From Methylobacterium bullatum (GTDB taxonomy: Bacteria > Pseudomonadota > Alphaproteobacteria > Rhizobiales > Beijerinckiaceae), in NCBI GenBank assembly GCA_902712845.1, contig LR743504.1, forward strand, positions 4,562,001 through 4,626,000: a DNA stretch of 64,000 nt, read 5' to 3'. The position numbers were made by a program, and so were the translations under genes. The notes under the pieces were generated by a model. The model was not told the DNA's origin and did not search any database. It saw only the letters and a list, made by a program, of their open reading frames with translations. The stretch's first letter is position 1. The number at the start of each line of letters is the position of its first letter. Below, in pieces: positions 36,240-45,087 of this stretch.

Positions 36240-37175
36240 TCAGTCCAGACCGAGCATGAGCCCGATATTCTGTACGGCGGCGCCCGATGCGCCTTTGCCG
36301 AGATTGTCGAGCCGGGCCACGAGCAACGCCTGAGCATGGTCAGGCGTACCATAGACCCGTAATTCGAGGTGATCGGTGTCGTTCAGAGCTTCGGCGTGCG
36401 GCTTGTCGTCCGGATTGGTGTGAACCACGGTCACCATCGTGCTTCCGGAATAATGCGCGGTGAGGGCCGCTTGCAGCGCAGCAGCATCCGGATGCCCCGG
36501 CAGGGTATCGAGGTGAAGCGGGATACTCACCAGCATGCCCTGGCGAAAGTTTCCCACGGACGGGATGAAGATCGGCCGGCGGGTCAGGCCGCCATAGACC
36601 TGCAGTTCCGGCAGGTGCTTGTGAGCGAAGCCGAGACCATAGAGCTGAAAAGCCGGTGCCTCTCCCGCCTCATAAGCCTCGATCATGCTCTTGCCGCCGC
36701 CGCTATAGCCGCTGACCGCGTTGACGCTGATGGGCGTATCGGGCGGCAGCAATCCGACATCGACCAGTGGCCGCACGAGAGCGATGGCACCTGTCGGATA
36801 GCAGCCGGGATTCGCAACGCGCCGCGCCTCGCGGATCAATTGCGCCTGACCGGCATTCAATTCGGCAAAACCGTAAGCCCAGCCAGGGCTGACGCGATGG
36901 GCGGTGCTCGCATCCAGGATGCGGGGTCCGCCATTGGGCAGGCCATCGGCCAAGGCCACCGTTTCCTTCGCCGCATCGTCGGGCAGGCAGAGGACGACGA
37001 GATCCACATCCGCCAGAAGGGCGCGTTTGACCGCAATGTCCTTGCGGCTCTCGTGCGGGATGCTCTTCAGGGAAACACGGCCCTCGCGCTCCAGGCGTTC
37101 GCGAATGCCCAGGCCGGTGGTGCCGGCCTCCCCATCGATGAACACTGTGGGCTTCGCCACTCCGCTCTCACTCAT
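36240..37175 (-). CDS. argC: N-acetyl-gamma-glutamyl-phosphate reductase (type 2)
   Basis: This 311-residue enzyme reduces N-acetylglutamyl phosphate to the semialdehyde in arginine synthesis. The N-terminal VFIDGEAGTTGLGIRERL is the NADP-binding loop typical of the shorter, type 2 ArgC. The catalytic Cys is in RRVANPGCYPTGAIAL, and the substrate-binding region includes SGYSGGGKSMIE. The C-terminus carries LDNLGKGASGAAVQN, with the conserved KGASGAA motif. Length fits type 2 ArgC. It is monocistronic by spacing and divergent from the DUF5872-like gene. Confidence 0.94.
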   Translation of the reverse strand: MSESGVAKPTVFIDGEAGTTGLGIRERLEREGRVSLKSIPHESRKDIAVKRALLADVDLVVLCLPDDAAKETVALADGLPNGGPRILDASTAHRVSPGWAYGFAELNAGQAQLIREARRVANPGCYPTGAIALVRPLVDVGLLPPDTPISVNAVSGYSGGGKSMIEAYEAGEAPAFQLYGLGFAHKHLPELQVYGGLTRRPIFIPSVGNFRQGMLVSIPLHLDTLPGHPDAAALQAALTAHYSGSTMVTVVHTNPDDKPHAEALNDTDHLELRVYGTPDHAQALLVARLDNLGKGASGAAVQNIGLMLGLD

Positions 37176-37389
37176 TCCAAAAGTCCCGTTCGTCTCGCCT
37201 GGGATGGGAGCAGCCCTGCGCGCTCGCGAGGTGGAGGTTGCGCCCTCTCAGGTCAACATCGCGGTTTTACGACGTTTCCGGCTGTGTCGCCTGTATCGCG
37301 TTGCTTTCTCACGGATTGATGACACGCCGTCCACCGGGAACTGGCCCCCTCGGTGCAGGTTGATTGCGAGAAAGCAAGCATAGGCTCGA

Positions 37390-37920
37390 ATGATGGCGGC
37401 CAGCGCAGAAAAGACCGACCCCAAACTATGGGACAGGATCAAGTCGGAGGTGACTGCTTCCGACAAGGGAGGCAGGCCCGGGCAATGGTCTGCACGCAAG
37501 GCCCAGGCGGCAACGAAGGCGTATAAAGAGGCCGGAGGCGGCTACAAGGGCAAGAAATCCGACGAAAACAGCCTGACGCAATGGTCGAACGAGGAATGGG
37601 ATACGAAATCCGGCAAGCCCAGCGGTGAGACCGGGGAGCGTTATCTTCCAAAGAAGGCCCGCTCATCCTTGTCGAAGGACGAGTATGACCGCTCCACGAG
37701 AAAGAAGCGCGCGGACACTAAGGACGGCAAGCAGTTCTCAAGCCAACCGAAGGACGTGGCCGAGAAATCCGCGGCCGCCAGAAAAACCGGGGCCAAGCAA
37801 GGGGCAGCATCCGGAGGCCCGACGAAGGCGGAGCTAATGAGCAAGGCCAAGTCCGCGAACATTCGCGGCCGGTCCACCATGTCGAAGGAGGAACTCGAAA
37901 AGGCGCTCCATGCCGCGTGA
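37390..37920 (+). CDS. Lys-rich DUF5872-like protein with SAP/Rho-N-like C-terminus
   Basis: This is a 176-residue highly basic protein. The N-terminal half has DPKLWDRIKSEVTASDKGGRPGQWSARKAQ, a conserved block of DUF5872 proteins, followed by QWSNEEWDTKSGK and ERYLPKKAR. The middle is Lys/Arg/Ser-rich. The last 35 residues, TKAELMSKAKSANIRGRSTMSKEELEKAL, match the helix-extended-helix of Rho N-terminal or SAP-type nucleic-acid-binding motifs. A nucleoid or DNA-protection role is plausible but inferred only from composition and the C-terminal motif. Related genes often sit in stress-associated neighbourhoods. Confidence 0.75.
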   Translation: MMAASAEKTDPKLWDRIKSEVTASDKGGRPGQWSARKAQAATKAYKEAGGGYKGKKSDENSLTQWSNEEWDTKSGKPSGETGERYLPKKARSSLSKDEYDRSTRKKRADTKDGKQFSSQPKDVAEKSAAARKTGAKQGAASGGPTKAELMSKAKSANIRGRSTMSKEELEKALHAA

Positions 37921-38030
37921 CCGCATGGATATGTTGTCGTTCGAGATCTTCTCGCCTATCGGATTTGAACGGAACTGAACCGCGGGGAGTTTTGCCCCAG
38001 ACATTACCCGCTGTTCAGGATTTCGCTTCG

Positions 38031-38381
38031 ATGATCGCCAGACTCTTCGTTCTCAGCCTATGCCTTGCCCTCTCGCCGACGGGAGCCGTCGTCGCGCAGA
38101 TCATCGAAGCACCGGCCGGCATCGGTACCGTTCCGTCGAGCCGCGGTGAGGCTATGGCACCGGAGGGTGGACGCAGCCAGGCACCGTCGAGCGGGGCAAT
38201 TCCAGCCACCGGATCTGCTGAAAAATCTCCTGCCAGCAAGGCTCCCGTCGGTGGCGCGGGCCTGGCAACGGGCACGTCGTCCGGCGCGGGCGTCGGCACC
38301 GGCGTCGGCGGTCCGCCCGGAACCGGCGGCCTGCCCGGCACCGGCGGAACCTCGGGCGGCCCGGGCGGGATCAATCGCTAA
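38031..38381 (+). CDS. Small secreted Gly/Pro/Ser-rich protein
   Basis: The ATG at 38031 gives 116 residues with a clear signal peptide (MIARLFVLSLCLALSPTGAVVAQ). The mature chain is low-complexity. It is Ala/Ser/Pro-rich and then Gly-rich, with repeated GTGG, GTGVGG and PGTGG units, and has no cysteines. It is likely an exported, disordered protein; the function is unknown. It ends 61 bp before the next exported-protein gene on the same strand. Confidence 0.6.
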   Translation: MIARLFVLSLCLALSPTGAVVAQIIEAPAGIGTVPSSRGEAMAPEGGRSQAPSSGAIPATGSAEKSPASKAPVGGAGLATGTSSGAGVGTGVGGPPGTGGLPGTGGTSGGPGGINR

Positions 38382-38442
38382 CCTGACTGGCACATCCGCG
38401 TCGCGGCGCTTCCCGCAATTCTGAAACTCGAAAGGCTACGCC

Positions 38443-38901
38443 ATGCCTATCCGCCCGACCCTCGTTTTCGCAGGTCTCGCATCTTTCACAGTTCTGGTGA
38501 TTGGCCTGAGCACGGCCGAAGCGTCTTGCCTGCGACAGGTCACCAATCGGTCCACAATGACCTTGGTGGTGGGCCAGAGTGGTGGACCTACTATGACGGT
38601 TCGCCCCGGCACCACCCGGTCGATCAGGCTCGACGGGCCGGCCCCTGTTGATATCTCGGGCTATTGTGGCGGAGTGCCGCGTGGTGGCGTACCCCTCGAA
38701 CAACCTGTCCTTCAGCGAAGCTTTGCTGTGACTGCCGTGAAGGACCGCTGCTTCTACCAGGTCGGCAATGGCTTCTTCGAGCGTGAGCTTGGTCCAAGCT
38801 TCTTCCCGCGTGAAGATGCAGGCGCTTTTGCCCTCAACAATCCGCGTCAGGGAGATCTCGCAGTCGGCCCATCCGCTGTCGCCTGCGCCGCCATACGTTG
38901 A
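38443..38901 (+). CDS. Hypothetical exported protein with four cysteines
   Basis: This 152-residue protein has a signal peptide (FAGLASFTVLVIGLSTAEAS). The mature part contains CLRQVTNRS, a beta-rich TMTVRPGTTRSIRLDG, SGYCGG, KDRCFYQVGNG and a final VACAAIR. The four cysteines could form two disulfides in the periplasm. No family is recognised. A strong hairpin terminator follows 18 bases after the stop. Confidence 0.65.
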   Translation: MPIRPTLVFAGLASFTVLVIGLSTAEASCLRQVTNRSTMTLVVGQSGGPTMTVRPGTTRSIRLDGPAPVDISGYCGGVPRGGVPLEQPVLQRSFAVTAVKDRCFYQVGNGFFERELGPSFFPREDAGAFALNNPRQGDLAVGPSAVACAAIR

Positions 38902-38918
38902 GAGACGAGCCGGAACGA

Positions 38919-38951
38919 GAAAGGCCCGCATGCATGGCATGCGGGCCTTTC
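38919..38951. terminator. Bidirectional rho-independent terminator
   Basis: GAAAGGCCCGCATGC (38919-38933), loop ATG, and GCATGCGGGCCTTTC (38937-38951) form a perfect 15-bp stem. A-rich sequence precedes it and TTTCTTC ends it. It lies between convergent genes (exported protein on plus, MHS transporter on minus), so it can serve both. Confidence 0.85.
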
Positions 38952-38975
38952 TTCGTAGAGACTCTTACCCCGGCG

Positions 38976-40307
38976 TCAGTAAGCAGCGACCTTCCGGTTG
39001 ATGGCGAGCGCGCACAGGGTCGCGACTGCGCCGGACAGGAGGTACACGCCAACCCAGGCCAAGCCGAAGCGGCTCGACAGGCTGAGCGCCACGAGCGGCG
39101 CGAAGCCGGCTCCGATCAGCCAGGCGAGGTCCGAGGTGAGCGCAGCGCCGGTATAGCGGTAGCGCGTTCCGAGATATTCGGTCACGGAGCCGGAGGTCTG
39201 GCCGTAGGAGAGGCCGAGCAGACCGAAACCGACGAGGACGTAGATCGTCTGGCCGGTCTCGCTATCCCCGAACAGGAGCGGCGCAAGGATGCTTGCGAGG
39301 CTGAACAGGCCGATGAGGCTGGCGGCGATTCCCACCAGCCTGCGCCGGCCCACCTGATCCGCCACGATTCCCGAGATCACGATCGCGCCAGCAAAGACGA
39401 TGGAGCCAACGAACTGCACCAGCAGGAACTCGCCAGCCGAGCGTTTCGTAAACAAGGTGATCCAGCTGATTGGGAAGATGCTGACGAGGTGGAACAGCGC
39501 GAAACTCGCCAGCGGCACGAAAGCACCGATGAGGACGGTCCGGCCCTGTGCACGAATCATCTCCCAAACCGGGGTCGGGGCGAGTTCGCGGGTCTCGAGC
39601 AGCTGAGTGAACTCTTCCGTCGCGACGAGGCGAAGCCGGGCGAAGAGGGCGACCACGTTCACCGCAAAGGCGACGTAGAACGGATACCGCCAGCCCCAAT
39701 CCAGGAAGTCGTCCATGGTCAGATTGGCAAGGAAGAACGAGAACAGGGCACTGGCGAGCCCGAAGCCGATCGGCGCTCCGAGCTGCGGGATCATCGCGTA
39801 CCAGCCCTTACGATCGCTGGGTGCCTTGATCGACAGGAGTGAAGCGAGGCCGTCCCAGGCTCCCCCGAGGGCCAGCCCCTGACCGATTCGGAAGGCGGCG
39901 AGCAGCCATATCGAGGTCATCCCGATGCTGTGATAGGTCGGGAGAAATGCGATCGACACCGTTGAGCCGCCGAGCAGGAACAGGGCGATGGTCAGTTTCA
40001 CACCCCGCCCGTGCCGCCGGTCGATCTCCATGAAGATCACCGAACCGATGGGCCGGGCGACGAAGGCGAGGGCAAAGAGGGCAAACGCGTAGAGCGTCCC
40101 GTCCAGCGGCGGCAGGAACGGGAAGAAGACCTTCGGGAAGATCAATACCGAGGCGATGCCGAAGACGAAGAAGTCGAAGAACTCCGACGTCCGGCCGATG
40201 AGGACGCCGACGGCAATGTCGCCGGGGGCGACTTCTGGTTCGGTAGCGCCGGCCCGGGCACCTGAGCTCAGATGCGGCGGGGTCTGCAACGCGTAATCTT
40301 GGCTCAT
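38976..40307 (-). CDS. MHS-family (MFS) transporter
   Basis: The start at 40307 (MSQDYALQTPP) gives 443 residues; upstream in-frame sequence has no protein character. Twelve hydrophobic segments are seen. The metabolite:H+ symporter marks are GRTSEFFDFFVFGIAS in the first helix, VARPIGSVIFMEIDRRHGR (helix 2-3 loop), and RIGQGLALGGAWDGLASLL. The FF-D-FF pattern replaces the EWYDF pattern of sugar/acid symporters such as KgtP and ShiA. Substrates for this family are usually mono-, di- or tricarboxylates or betaines; here it is undetermined. Confidence 0.85.
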   Translation of the reverse strand: MSQDYALQTPPHLSSGARAGATEPEVAPGDIAVGVLIGRTSEFFDFFVFGIASVLIFPKVFFPFLPPLDGTLYAFALFALAFVARPIGSVIFMEIDRRHGRGVKLTIALFLLGGSTVSIAFLPTYHSIGMTSIWLLAAFRIGQGLALGGAWDGLASLLSIKAPSDRKGWYAMIPQLGAPIGFGLASALFSFFLANLTMDDFLDWGWRYPFYVAFAVNVVALFARLRLVATEEFTQLLETRELAPTPVWEMIRAQGRTVLIGAFVPLASFALFHLVSIFPISWITLFTKRSAGEFLLVQFVGSIVFAGAIVISGIVADQVGRRRLVGIAASLIGLFSLASILAPLLFGDSETGQTIYVLVGFGLLGLSYGQTSGSVTEYLGTRYRYTGAALTSDLAWLIGAGFAPLVALSLSSRFGLAWVGVYLLSGAVATLCALAINRKVAAY

Positions 40308-40673
40308 GGACGGCCATTCGCTGCTTGAAGGGTGGGAGGACACGCCGCACTTGGCGCGCCCCTGTGTTCCGATTATGAAGGCTTGTTGCACTGCGGCAAA
40401 GCGATGCAACGGCACGTTTCGCGGATCGCTATGGCATATTGTCCGCGGTCGATGCTCCCCTTCTTACTGCCTCTCGTGAGAGAAATCAGCTATGCTCTAA
40501 ACGCCCGGCTGATTGAAGCCGCAGGCCCTTGCCAGGGCGCCTTTGCACTGCGCAGGAGAAGCCCGTATCGAACCGGTGTCGCGGTAAGCGGTCCGGTCCG
40601 AACCGCCGCTTCTCGTAAACCAGATGTTTCCTCCCGACGTTCCGTCCGCGGACGTCTCACTGCAGCCGGTCGG
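40308..40673. promoter_or_regulatory. Divergent intergenic region between MHS transporter and cyoA
   Basis: These 366 bases must hold the promoters for the minus-strand transporter and the plus-strand cyo operon. No clear operator or FNR-type palindrome was identified by eye. The in-frame extension of cyoA through this stretch is rejected because the lipoprotein signal begins at 40674. Confidence 0.45.
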
Positions 40674-41798
40674 ATGTCATCCAGATCCTTGCGCGCTCTC
40701 GCTATCCTGCCTCTCGTGGCCCTTCTGTCGGGCTGCAACATGGTCGTCATGCAACCCGCGGGCGACATTGCCACGCGCCAGCGTGACCTGATCGTTGCCT
40801 CGACGGGGCTGATGCTGCTGATCATCTTACCCGTGATCGCATTCACGCTCTTCTTCGCCTGGCGCTATCGCCAGTCGAACACCGAAGCCGAGTACGATCC
40901 GGATTGGCACCACTCGACGCAGCTCGAGGTGCTGATCTGGTCCGCCCCGCTCGTGATCATCATCGCCCTCGGCGCGCTCACGTGGATCAGCACGCATACG
41001 CTCGATCCCTACCGGCCCCTGAGCCGCATCGACGCCGCACGGCCCCTCTCGCCGGACGTGAAGCCGTTGACCGTGGAGGTCGTGGCCCTCGACTGGAAAT
41101 GGCTGTTCTTCTACCCCGATCTCGGCATCGCCACGGTGAATGAACTGGCGGCACCGGTGGATGTGCCAATCAACTTCAAGATCACCTCGGCCTCGATGAT
41201 GAACTCGTTCTTCATCCCGGCGCTGGCGGGTCAGATCTACGCCATGGCCGGCATGGAGACGAAGCTGCACGCCGTCATCAACAAGGCGGGCGTCTATGAG
41301 GGCTTCTCGGCCAATTACAGCGGCGAGGGCTTCTCGCGAATGAACTTCAAGTTCTACGGCGTGACCCAGGAGGGGTTCGACCAGTGGGTGGCCAAGGCGA
41401 AAGCCGAGGGCAAGGAGCTCACCCGCGATGCATACATCGCGCTGGAAAAGCCGAGCGAGCGTGAGCCGGTGAGCTACTACTCTTCCGTCGCGCCGGGCCT
41501 CTACAACGCCATTCTCAACATGTGTGTCATCGAGGGCAAGATGTGCATGGGCGAGATGATGAGCATCGATTCCAAGGGCGGCGCCGGCAAGGAGAGCCAC
41601 GCCAACCAAGAGCGGCTCCGCTACGACAACCGTCATGCCGTTCGCGGCGAGGAGGCGCAGGGTGCGACGTTCCCCGCCTCCGAGAAGAAGCCACGCACCC
41701 AAGAGGTCGACCCCGCTAAGGGACACGACCACCACCACGACCATTCCGGGCCGGATACGAAGCAAAGCGACCCTGCCCCGGCGCAACTGAACCGCTAG
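40674..41798 (+). CDS. cyoA: Quinol oxidase (bo3-type) subunit II
   Basis: The ATG at 40674 directly precedes a lipoprotein signal, ILPLVALLSGC, with the lipobox Cys near residue 21, so it is the right start (374 residues). Two membrane helices follow, then the soluble cupredoxin domain. Quinol-type marks are VVALDWKWLFFYPD and MMNSFFIPALAGQIYAM. The position of the CuA site reads ANYSGEGFSRMNF, without the two cysteines, so this subunit cannot take electrons from cytochrome c. The last 75 residues form a charged tail with GHDHHHDH, unusual for CyoA and possibly metal-binding. Confidence 0.93.
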   Translation: MSSRSLRALAILPLVALLSGCNMVVMQPAGDIATRQRDLIVASTGLMLLIILPVIAFTLFFAWRYRQSNTEAEYDPDWHHSTQLEVLIWSAPLVIIIALGALTWISTHTLDPYRPLSRIDAARPLSPDVKPLTVEVVALDWKWLFFYPDLGIATVNELAAPVDVPINFKITSASMMNSFFIPALAGQIYAMAGMETKLHAVINKAGVYEGFSANYSGEGFSRMNFKFYGVTQEGFDQWVAKAKAEGKELTRDAYIALEKPSEREPVSYYSSVAPGLYNAILNMCVIEGKMCMGEMMSIDSKGGAGKESHANQERLRYDNRHAVRGEEAQGATFPASEKKPRTQEVDPAKGHDHHHDHSGPDTKQSDPAPAQLNR

Positions 41799-41930
41799 GC
41801 CGACGCGATGACGCGCGGCCTTCGGGACAGGCGCGTTACGGCGACGGCACCACTAAATTCAACCCATGAGAGACGGGTACCGAATTGATCGGTACGTCCC
41901 CTCGCCGACAACCGGGAACGAAGCGATCCC

Positions 41931-43934
41931 ATGTTTGCCAATCTCGATCTTCAGAAGCTCGTCTTCGGGCGGCTGACTCTCGAAGCCATCCCGTATCACG
42001 AGCCGATCCTGCTCGTGACCTTCATCGGCGTCGCCATCGGTGGCGTCGGTCTGCTGGGCCTCATCACCTACATGCGCTGGTGGGGTCCGCTTTGGCGCGA
42101 CTGGTTCACCTCCGTCGACCATAAGAAGATCGGCATCATGTATGTGGTGCTCGCACTGGTGATGCTGCTGCGCGGCTTCTCCGATGCGCTCCTCATGCGC
42201 TCGCAGCAGGCCATCGCCTTTGGTGCCAACGAAGGCTATCTGCCGCCGCACCATTACGACCAGATCTTCACCGCCCATGGCGTGATCATGATCTTCTTCG
42301 TGGCGATGCCCCTGGTCACCGGCCTGATGAACTTCGTCGTGCCGCTGCAGATCGGCGCGCGCGACGTGTCGTTCCCGTTCCTCAACAATTTTAGCTTCTG
42401 GATGACCGTCAGTGGTGCCGCGACGATCATGGCCTCGCTGTTCGTCGGCGAGTTCGCCCGCACGGGATGGCTCGCCTATCCCCCGCTCTCCGGCCCTGCC
42501 GGCAGCCCGGGCGTGGGCGTCGACTATTATATCTGGGGTCTACAGATCGCCGGTATCGGCACCCTGCTCTCGGGTATCAATCTCATTGCCACCATCGTGA
42601 AGATGCGTGCCCCCGGCATGACCATGATGAAGATGCCGATCTTCACCTGGACCGCCCTCTGTACGAACATCCTTATCGTCGCCGCCTTCCCGATCCTCAC
42701 GGCCGTTCTCGCGCTGCTCTCCCTCGACCGCTACGTGGGTACGCACTTCTTCTCGAACGACCTCGGCGGCAATCCGATGATGTACGTGAACCTCATCTGG
42801 ATCTGGGGTCATCCGGAGGTCTATATCCTGATCCTGCCGGCCTTCGGCGTCTTCTCGGAGATCGTCTCGACCTTCTCCGGTAAGCGGCTCTTCGGCTATG
42901 CATCCATGGTCTACGCGACCGTGGTCATCACGATCCTGTCCTACCTCGTCTGGTTGCACCACTTCTTCACGATGGGCTCGGGTGCCTCCGTGAACTCGTT
43001 CTTCGGCATCACGACGATGATCATCTCGATCCCGACGGGGGCGAAGCTCTTCAACTGGCTCTTCACCATGTACAAGGGCCGCATCCGCTTCGAGGAGCCG
43101 ATGCTTTGGGCCATCGGCTTCATGGTGACCTTCACCATTGGCGGCATGACCGGCGTTCTGCTCGCCGTGCCCCCGGCCGACTTCGTGCTGCACAACAGCC
43201 TGTTCCTCATCGCCCACTTCCACAACGTCATCATCGGCGGCGTGCTGTTCGGCATGCTGGCCGGCATCACCTACTGGTTCCCCAAGGCGTTCGGCTTCCG
43301 CCTAGACCCGTTCTGGGGGAAGATGTCGTTCTGGTTCTGGCTCTCGGGCTTCTACTTCGCCTTCATGCCGCTCTACGTCCTCGGCCTGATGGGCGTGACC
43401 CGCCGCGTGCAGCATTTCGACGACCCGTCACTGCAGATCTGGTTCATCATCGCTGCCTTCGGCGCCGGTCTGATCGCCCTCGGCATCCTCTCGTTCATCA
43501 TCCAGCTCGTGGTGAGCTTCATGCGGCGCGAAGCATTGCGTGACCACACCGGCGATCCGTGGGGCGGCCGGACCCTCGAATGGTCGACCTCCTCCCCGCC
43601 GCCGGACTACAACTTCGCCTTCACCCCGGTGATCCACGACAATGATGCATGGTCGGACATGAAGCGCCGCGGCTATGCGCGACCACTCAAGGGCTTCCGT
43701 CCGATTCACATGCCGAAGAACACCGGCACGGGCATGATCCTGGGTATCCTCAGCATCGGCTTCTCGTTCGGCATGATCTGGTACATCTGGTGGCTCGCGG
43801 CGCTGACCTTCATCGCCATGGCCGTCGTCGCCATCGGTCACACGTTCAACTACAACCGCGACTTCTACATCTCGGCCGACGCCGTCATCGGTACCGAGAC
43901 TGAACGGACGCGGATGCTCGAAGGTCGGGTCTAA
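41931..43934 (+). CDS. cyoB: Quinol oxidase (bo3-type) subunit I
   Basis: This 667-residue heme-copper oxidase subunit has about fifteen hydrophobic helices. The key ligand motifs are AHGVIMIFFVAMP (low-spin heme His), WGHPEVYILILPAFG (CuB His and cross-linked Tyr), WLHHFFTMG (two CuB His) and HFHNVIIGG (heme ligands). It reduces oxygen to water and pumps protons, using ubiquinol. It follows cyoA after 132 bp and precedes cyoC by 5 bp. All ligands are present, so it should be functional. Confidence 0.97.
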   Translation: MFANLDLQKLVFGRLTLEAIPYHEPILLVTFIGVAIGGVGLLGLITYMRWWGPLWRDWFTSVDHKKIGIMYVVLALVMLLRGFSDALLMRSQQAIAFGANEGYLPPHHYDQIFTAHGVIMIFFVAMPLVTGLMNFVVPLQIGARDVSFPFLNNFSFWMTVSGAATIMASLFVGEFARTGWLAYPPLSGPAGSPGVGVDYYIWGLQIAGIGTLLSGINLIATIVKMRAPGMTMMKMPIFTWTALCTNILIVAAFPILTAVLALLSLDRYVGTHFFSNDLGGNPMMYVNLIWIWGHPEVYILILPAFGVFSEIVSTFSGKRLFGYASMVYATVVITILSYLVWLHHFFTMGSGASVNSFFGITTMIISIPTGAKLFNWLFTMYKGRIRFEEPMLWAIGFMVTFTIGGMTGVLLAVPPADFVLHNSLFLIAHFHNVIIGGVLFGMLAGITYWFPKAFGFRLDPFWGKMSFWFWLSGFYFAFMPLYVLGLMGVTRRVQHFDDPSLQIWFIIAAFGAGLIALGILSFIIQLVVSFMRREALRDHTGDPWGGRTLEWSTSSPPPDYNFAFTPVIHDNDAWSDMKRRGYARPLKGFRPIHMPKNTGTGMILGILSIGFSFGMIWYIWWLAALTFIAMAVVAIGHTFNYNRDFYISADAVIGTETERTRMLEGRV

Positions 43935-43939
43935 GAACC

Positions 43940-44569
43940 ATGGCGTCGCACTCCCCCACCCTTGCCAAGGACGGCGAGGCACCCTCCTTCTTCATGGAGA
44001 AGGATCACCATCCCGAAGGCGGCACCATGCTCGGCTTCTGGATCTACCTGATGAGCGATTGCCTCATCTTCGCGGCCCTGTTCGCCACATACGCGGTTCT
44101 CGGTCGCAACTATGCGGCAGGCCCCTCCCCGAAGGACCTGTTCGACCTGCCGCTAGTGGCGCTGAACACCTCGATGCTGCTGTTCTCCTCCATCACCTAT
44201 GGCTTTGCCATGCTGGAGATGGCCAAGGGCGAACAACGGAGGATGCAGCTTTGGCTAGGCGTGACCGGCCTATTCGGCCTCGCCTTCATCGGGCTCGAAC
44301 TCTACGAGTTCGCGCACCTCATCCATGAGGGCGCCGGCCCGCAGCGCAGCGCCTTCCTGTCGTCGTTCTTCACCCTGGTGGGCACCCACGGCCTTCACGT
44401 GACGCTTGGCTTGGTCTGGCTGATCGTCCTGATGGTTCAGACCGAGCAGAAGGGGCTGATTCCCGAGAACCAGCGTCGCCTGCAATGCCTGTCGATGTTT
44501 TGGCACTTCCTGGACGTCATCTGGATCGGCGTCTTCACCTTCGTCTATCTCATGGGAGTGCTGCAATGA
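43940..44569 (+). CDS. cyoC: Quinol oxidase subunit III
   Basis: This 209-residue membrane protein has five hydrophobic helices and the CyoC features GFWIYLMSDCLIFAALFATY and GTHGLHVTLGLVWLIVL. It belongs to the heme-copper oxidase subunit III family and supports proton delivery and complex stability. Its stop overlaps the cyoD ATG (ATGA), so the two are translationally coupled. Confidence 0.96.
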   Translation: MASHSPTLAKDGEAPSFFMEKDHHPEGGTMLGFWIYLMSDCLIFAALFATYAVLGRNYAAGPSPKDLFDLPLVALNTSMLLFSSITYGFAMLEMAKGEQRRMQLWLGVTGLFGLAFIGLELYEFAHLIHEGAGPQRSAFLSSFFTLVGTHGLHVTLGLVWLIVLMVQTEQKGLIPENQRRLQCLSMFWHFLDVIWIGVFTFVYLMGVLQ

Positions 44570-44967
44570 GCGCCGCCAGCCAGTCCGCCCATGCCGCTGA
44601 CCATGAAGAGGACGTGAAGGGCCATGGCGACCAGAGCGGTCACGGCTCCTTCAAGGGGTACGTCACTGGCTTTGTGCTCTCCGTCATCCTCACCGCCATT
44701 CCGTTCTGGCTGGTGATGGGTGACGTGCTCGGAAACCCCCGTCTCACCGGCCTCGTCATCATGGGCTTCGGTGTGGTGCAGATCGTGGTTCACATGGTCT
44801 ACTTCCTGCACATGAACACCAAGTCCGAGGGCGGCTGGACGATCCTGGCGCTGATCTTCACCCTGACGCTCGTGGTCATCACGCTGACCGGCTCGGTCTG
44901 GGTAATGTATCACCTCAACACCAACATGATGCCGATGACACCGACCAGCCTCCATCAGCACCATTAG
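44566..44967 (+). CDS. cyoD: Quinol oxidase subunit IV
   Basis: The ATG at 44566 overlaps the cyoC stop. The product is 133 residues: a His/Asp/Glu-rich N-terminus, then three membrane helices with GYVTGFVLSVILTAIPFWLV, VIMGFGVVQIVVHMVYFLHM and the C-terminal helix, then LHQHH at the end. The VQIVVHxxxFLH core is the CyoD signature. It ends the structural genes; no cyoE heme-O synthase follows here. Confidence 0.95.
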   Translation: MSAASQSAHAADHEEDVKGHGDQSGHGSFKGYVTGFVLSVILTAIPFWLVMGDVLGNPRLTGLVIMGFGVVQIVVHMVYFLHMNTKSEGGWTILALIFTLTLVVITLTGSVWVMYHLNTNMMPMTPTSLHQHH

Positions 44968-45020
44968 CGCATCACCCCGGAACGCTATCCTGTTCACTGG
45001 ACGGACGATGCGACATCGGA

Positions 45021-45071
45021 AGCCCATGGCCCCGTCCCGGATGCGAAATCCAAGGCGGGGCCATGGCTTTT
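45021..45071 (+). terminator. Terminator-like hairpin after cyoD
   Basis: CCATGGCCCCG (45024-45034) pairs with CGGGGCCATGG (45056-45066). The stem can extend with AGC/GCT, and CTTTTG follows. It lies between cyoD and SURF1 and could lower, rather than abolish, read-through into SURF1. Confidence 0.65.
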
Positions 45072-45087
45072 GTGCCGACCCGCTTCG

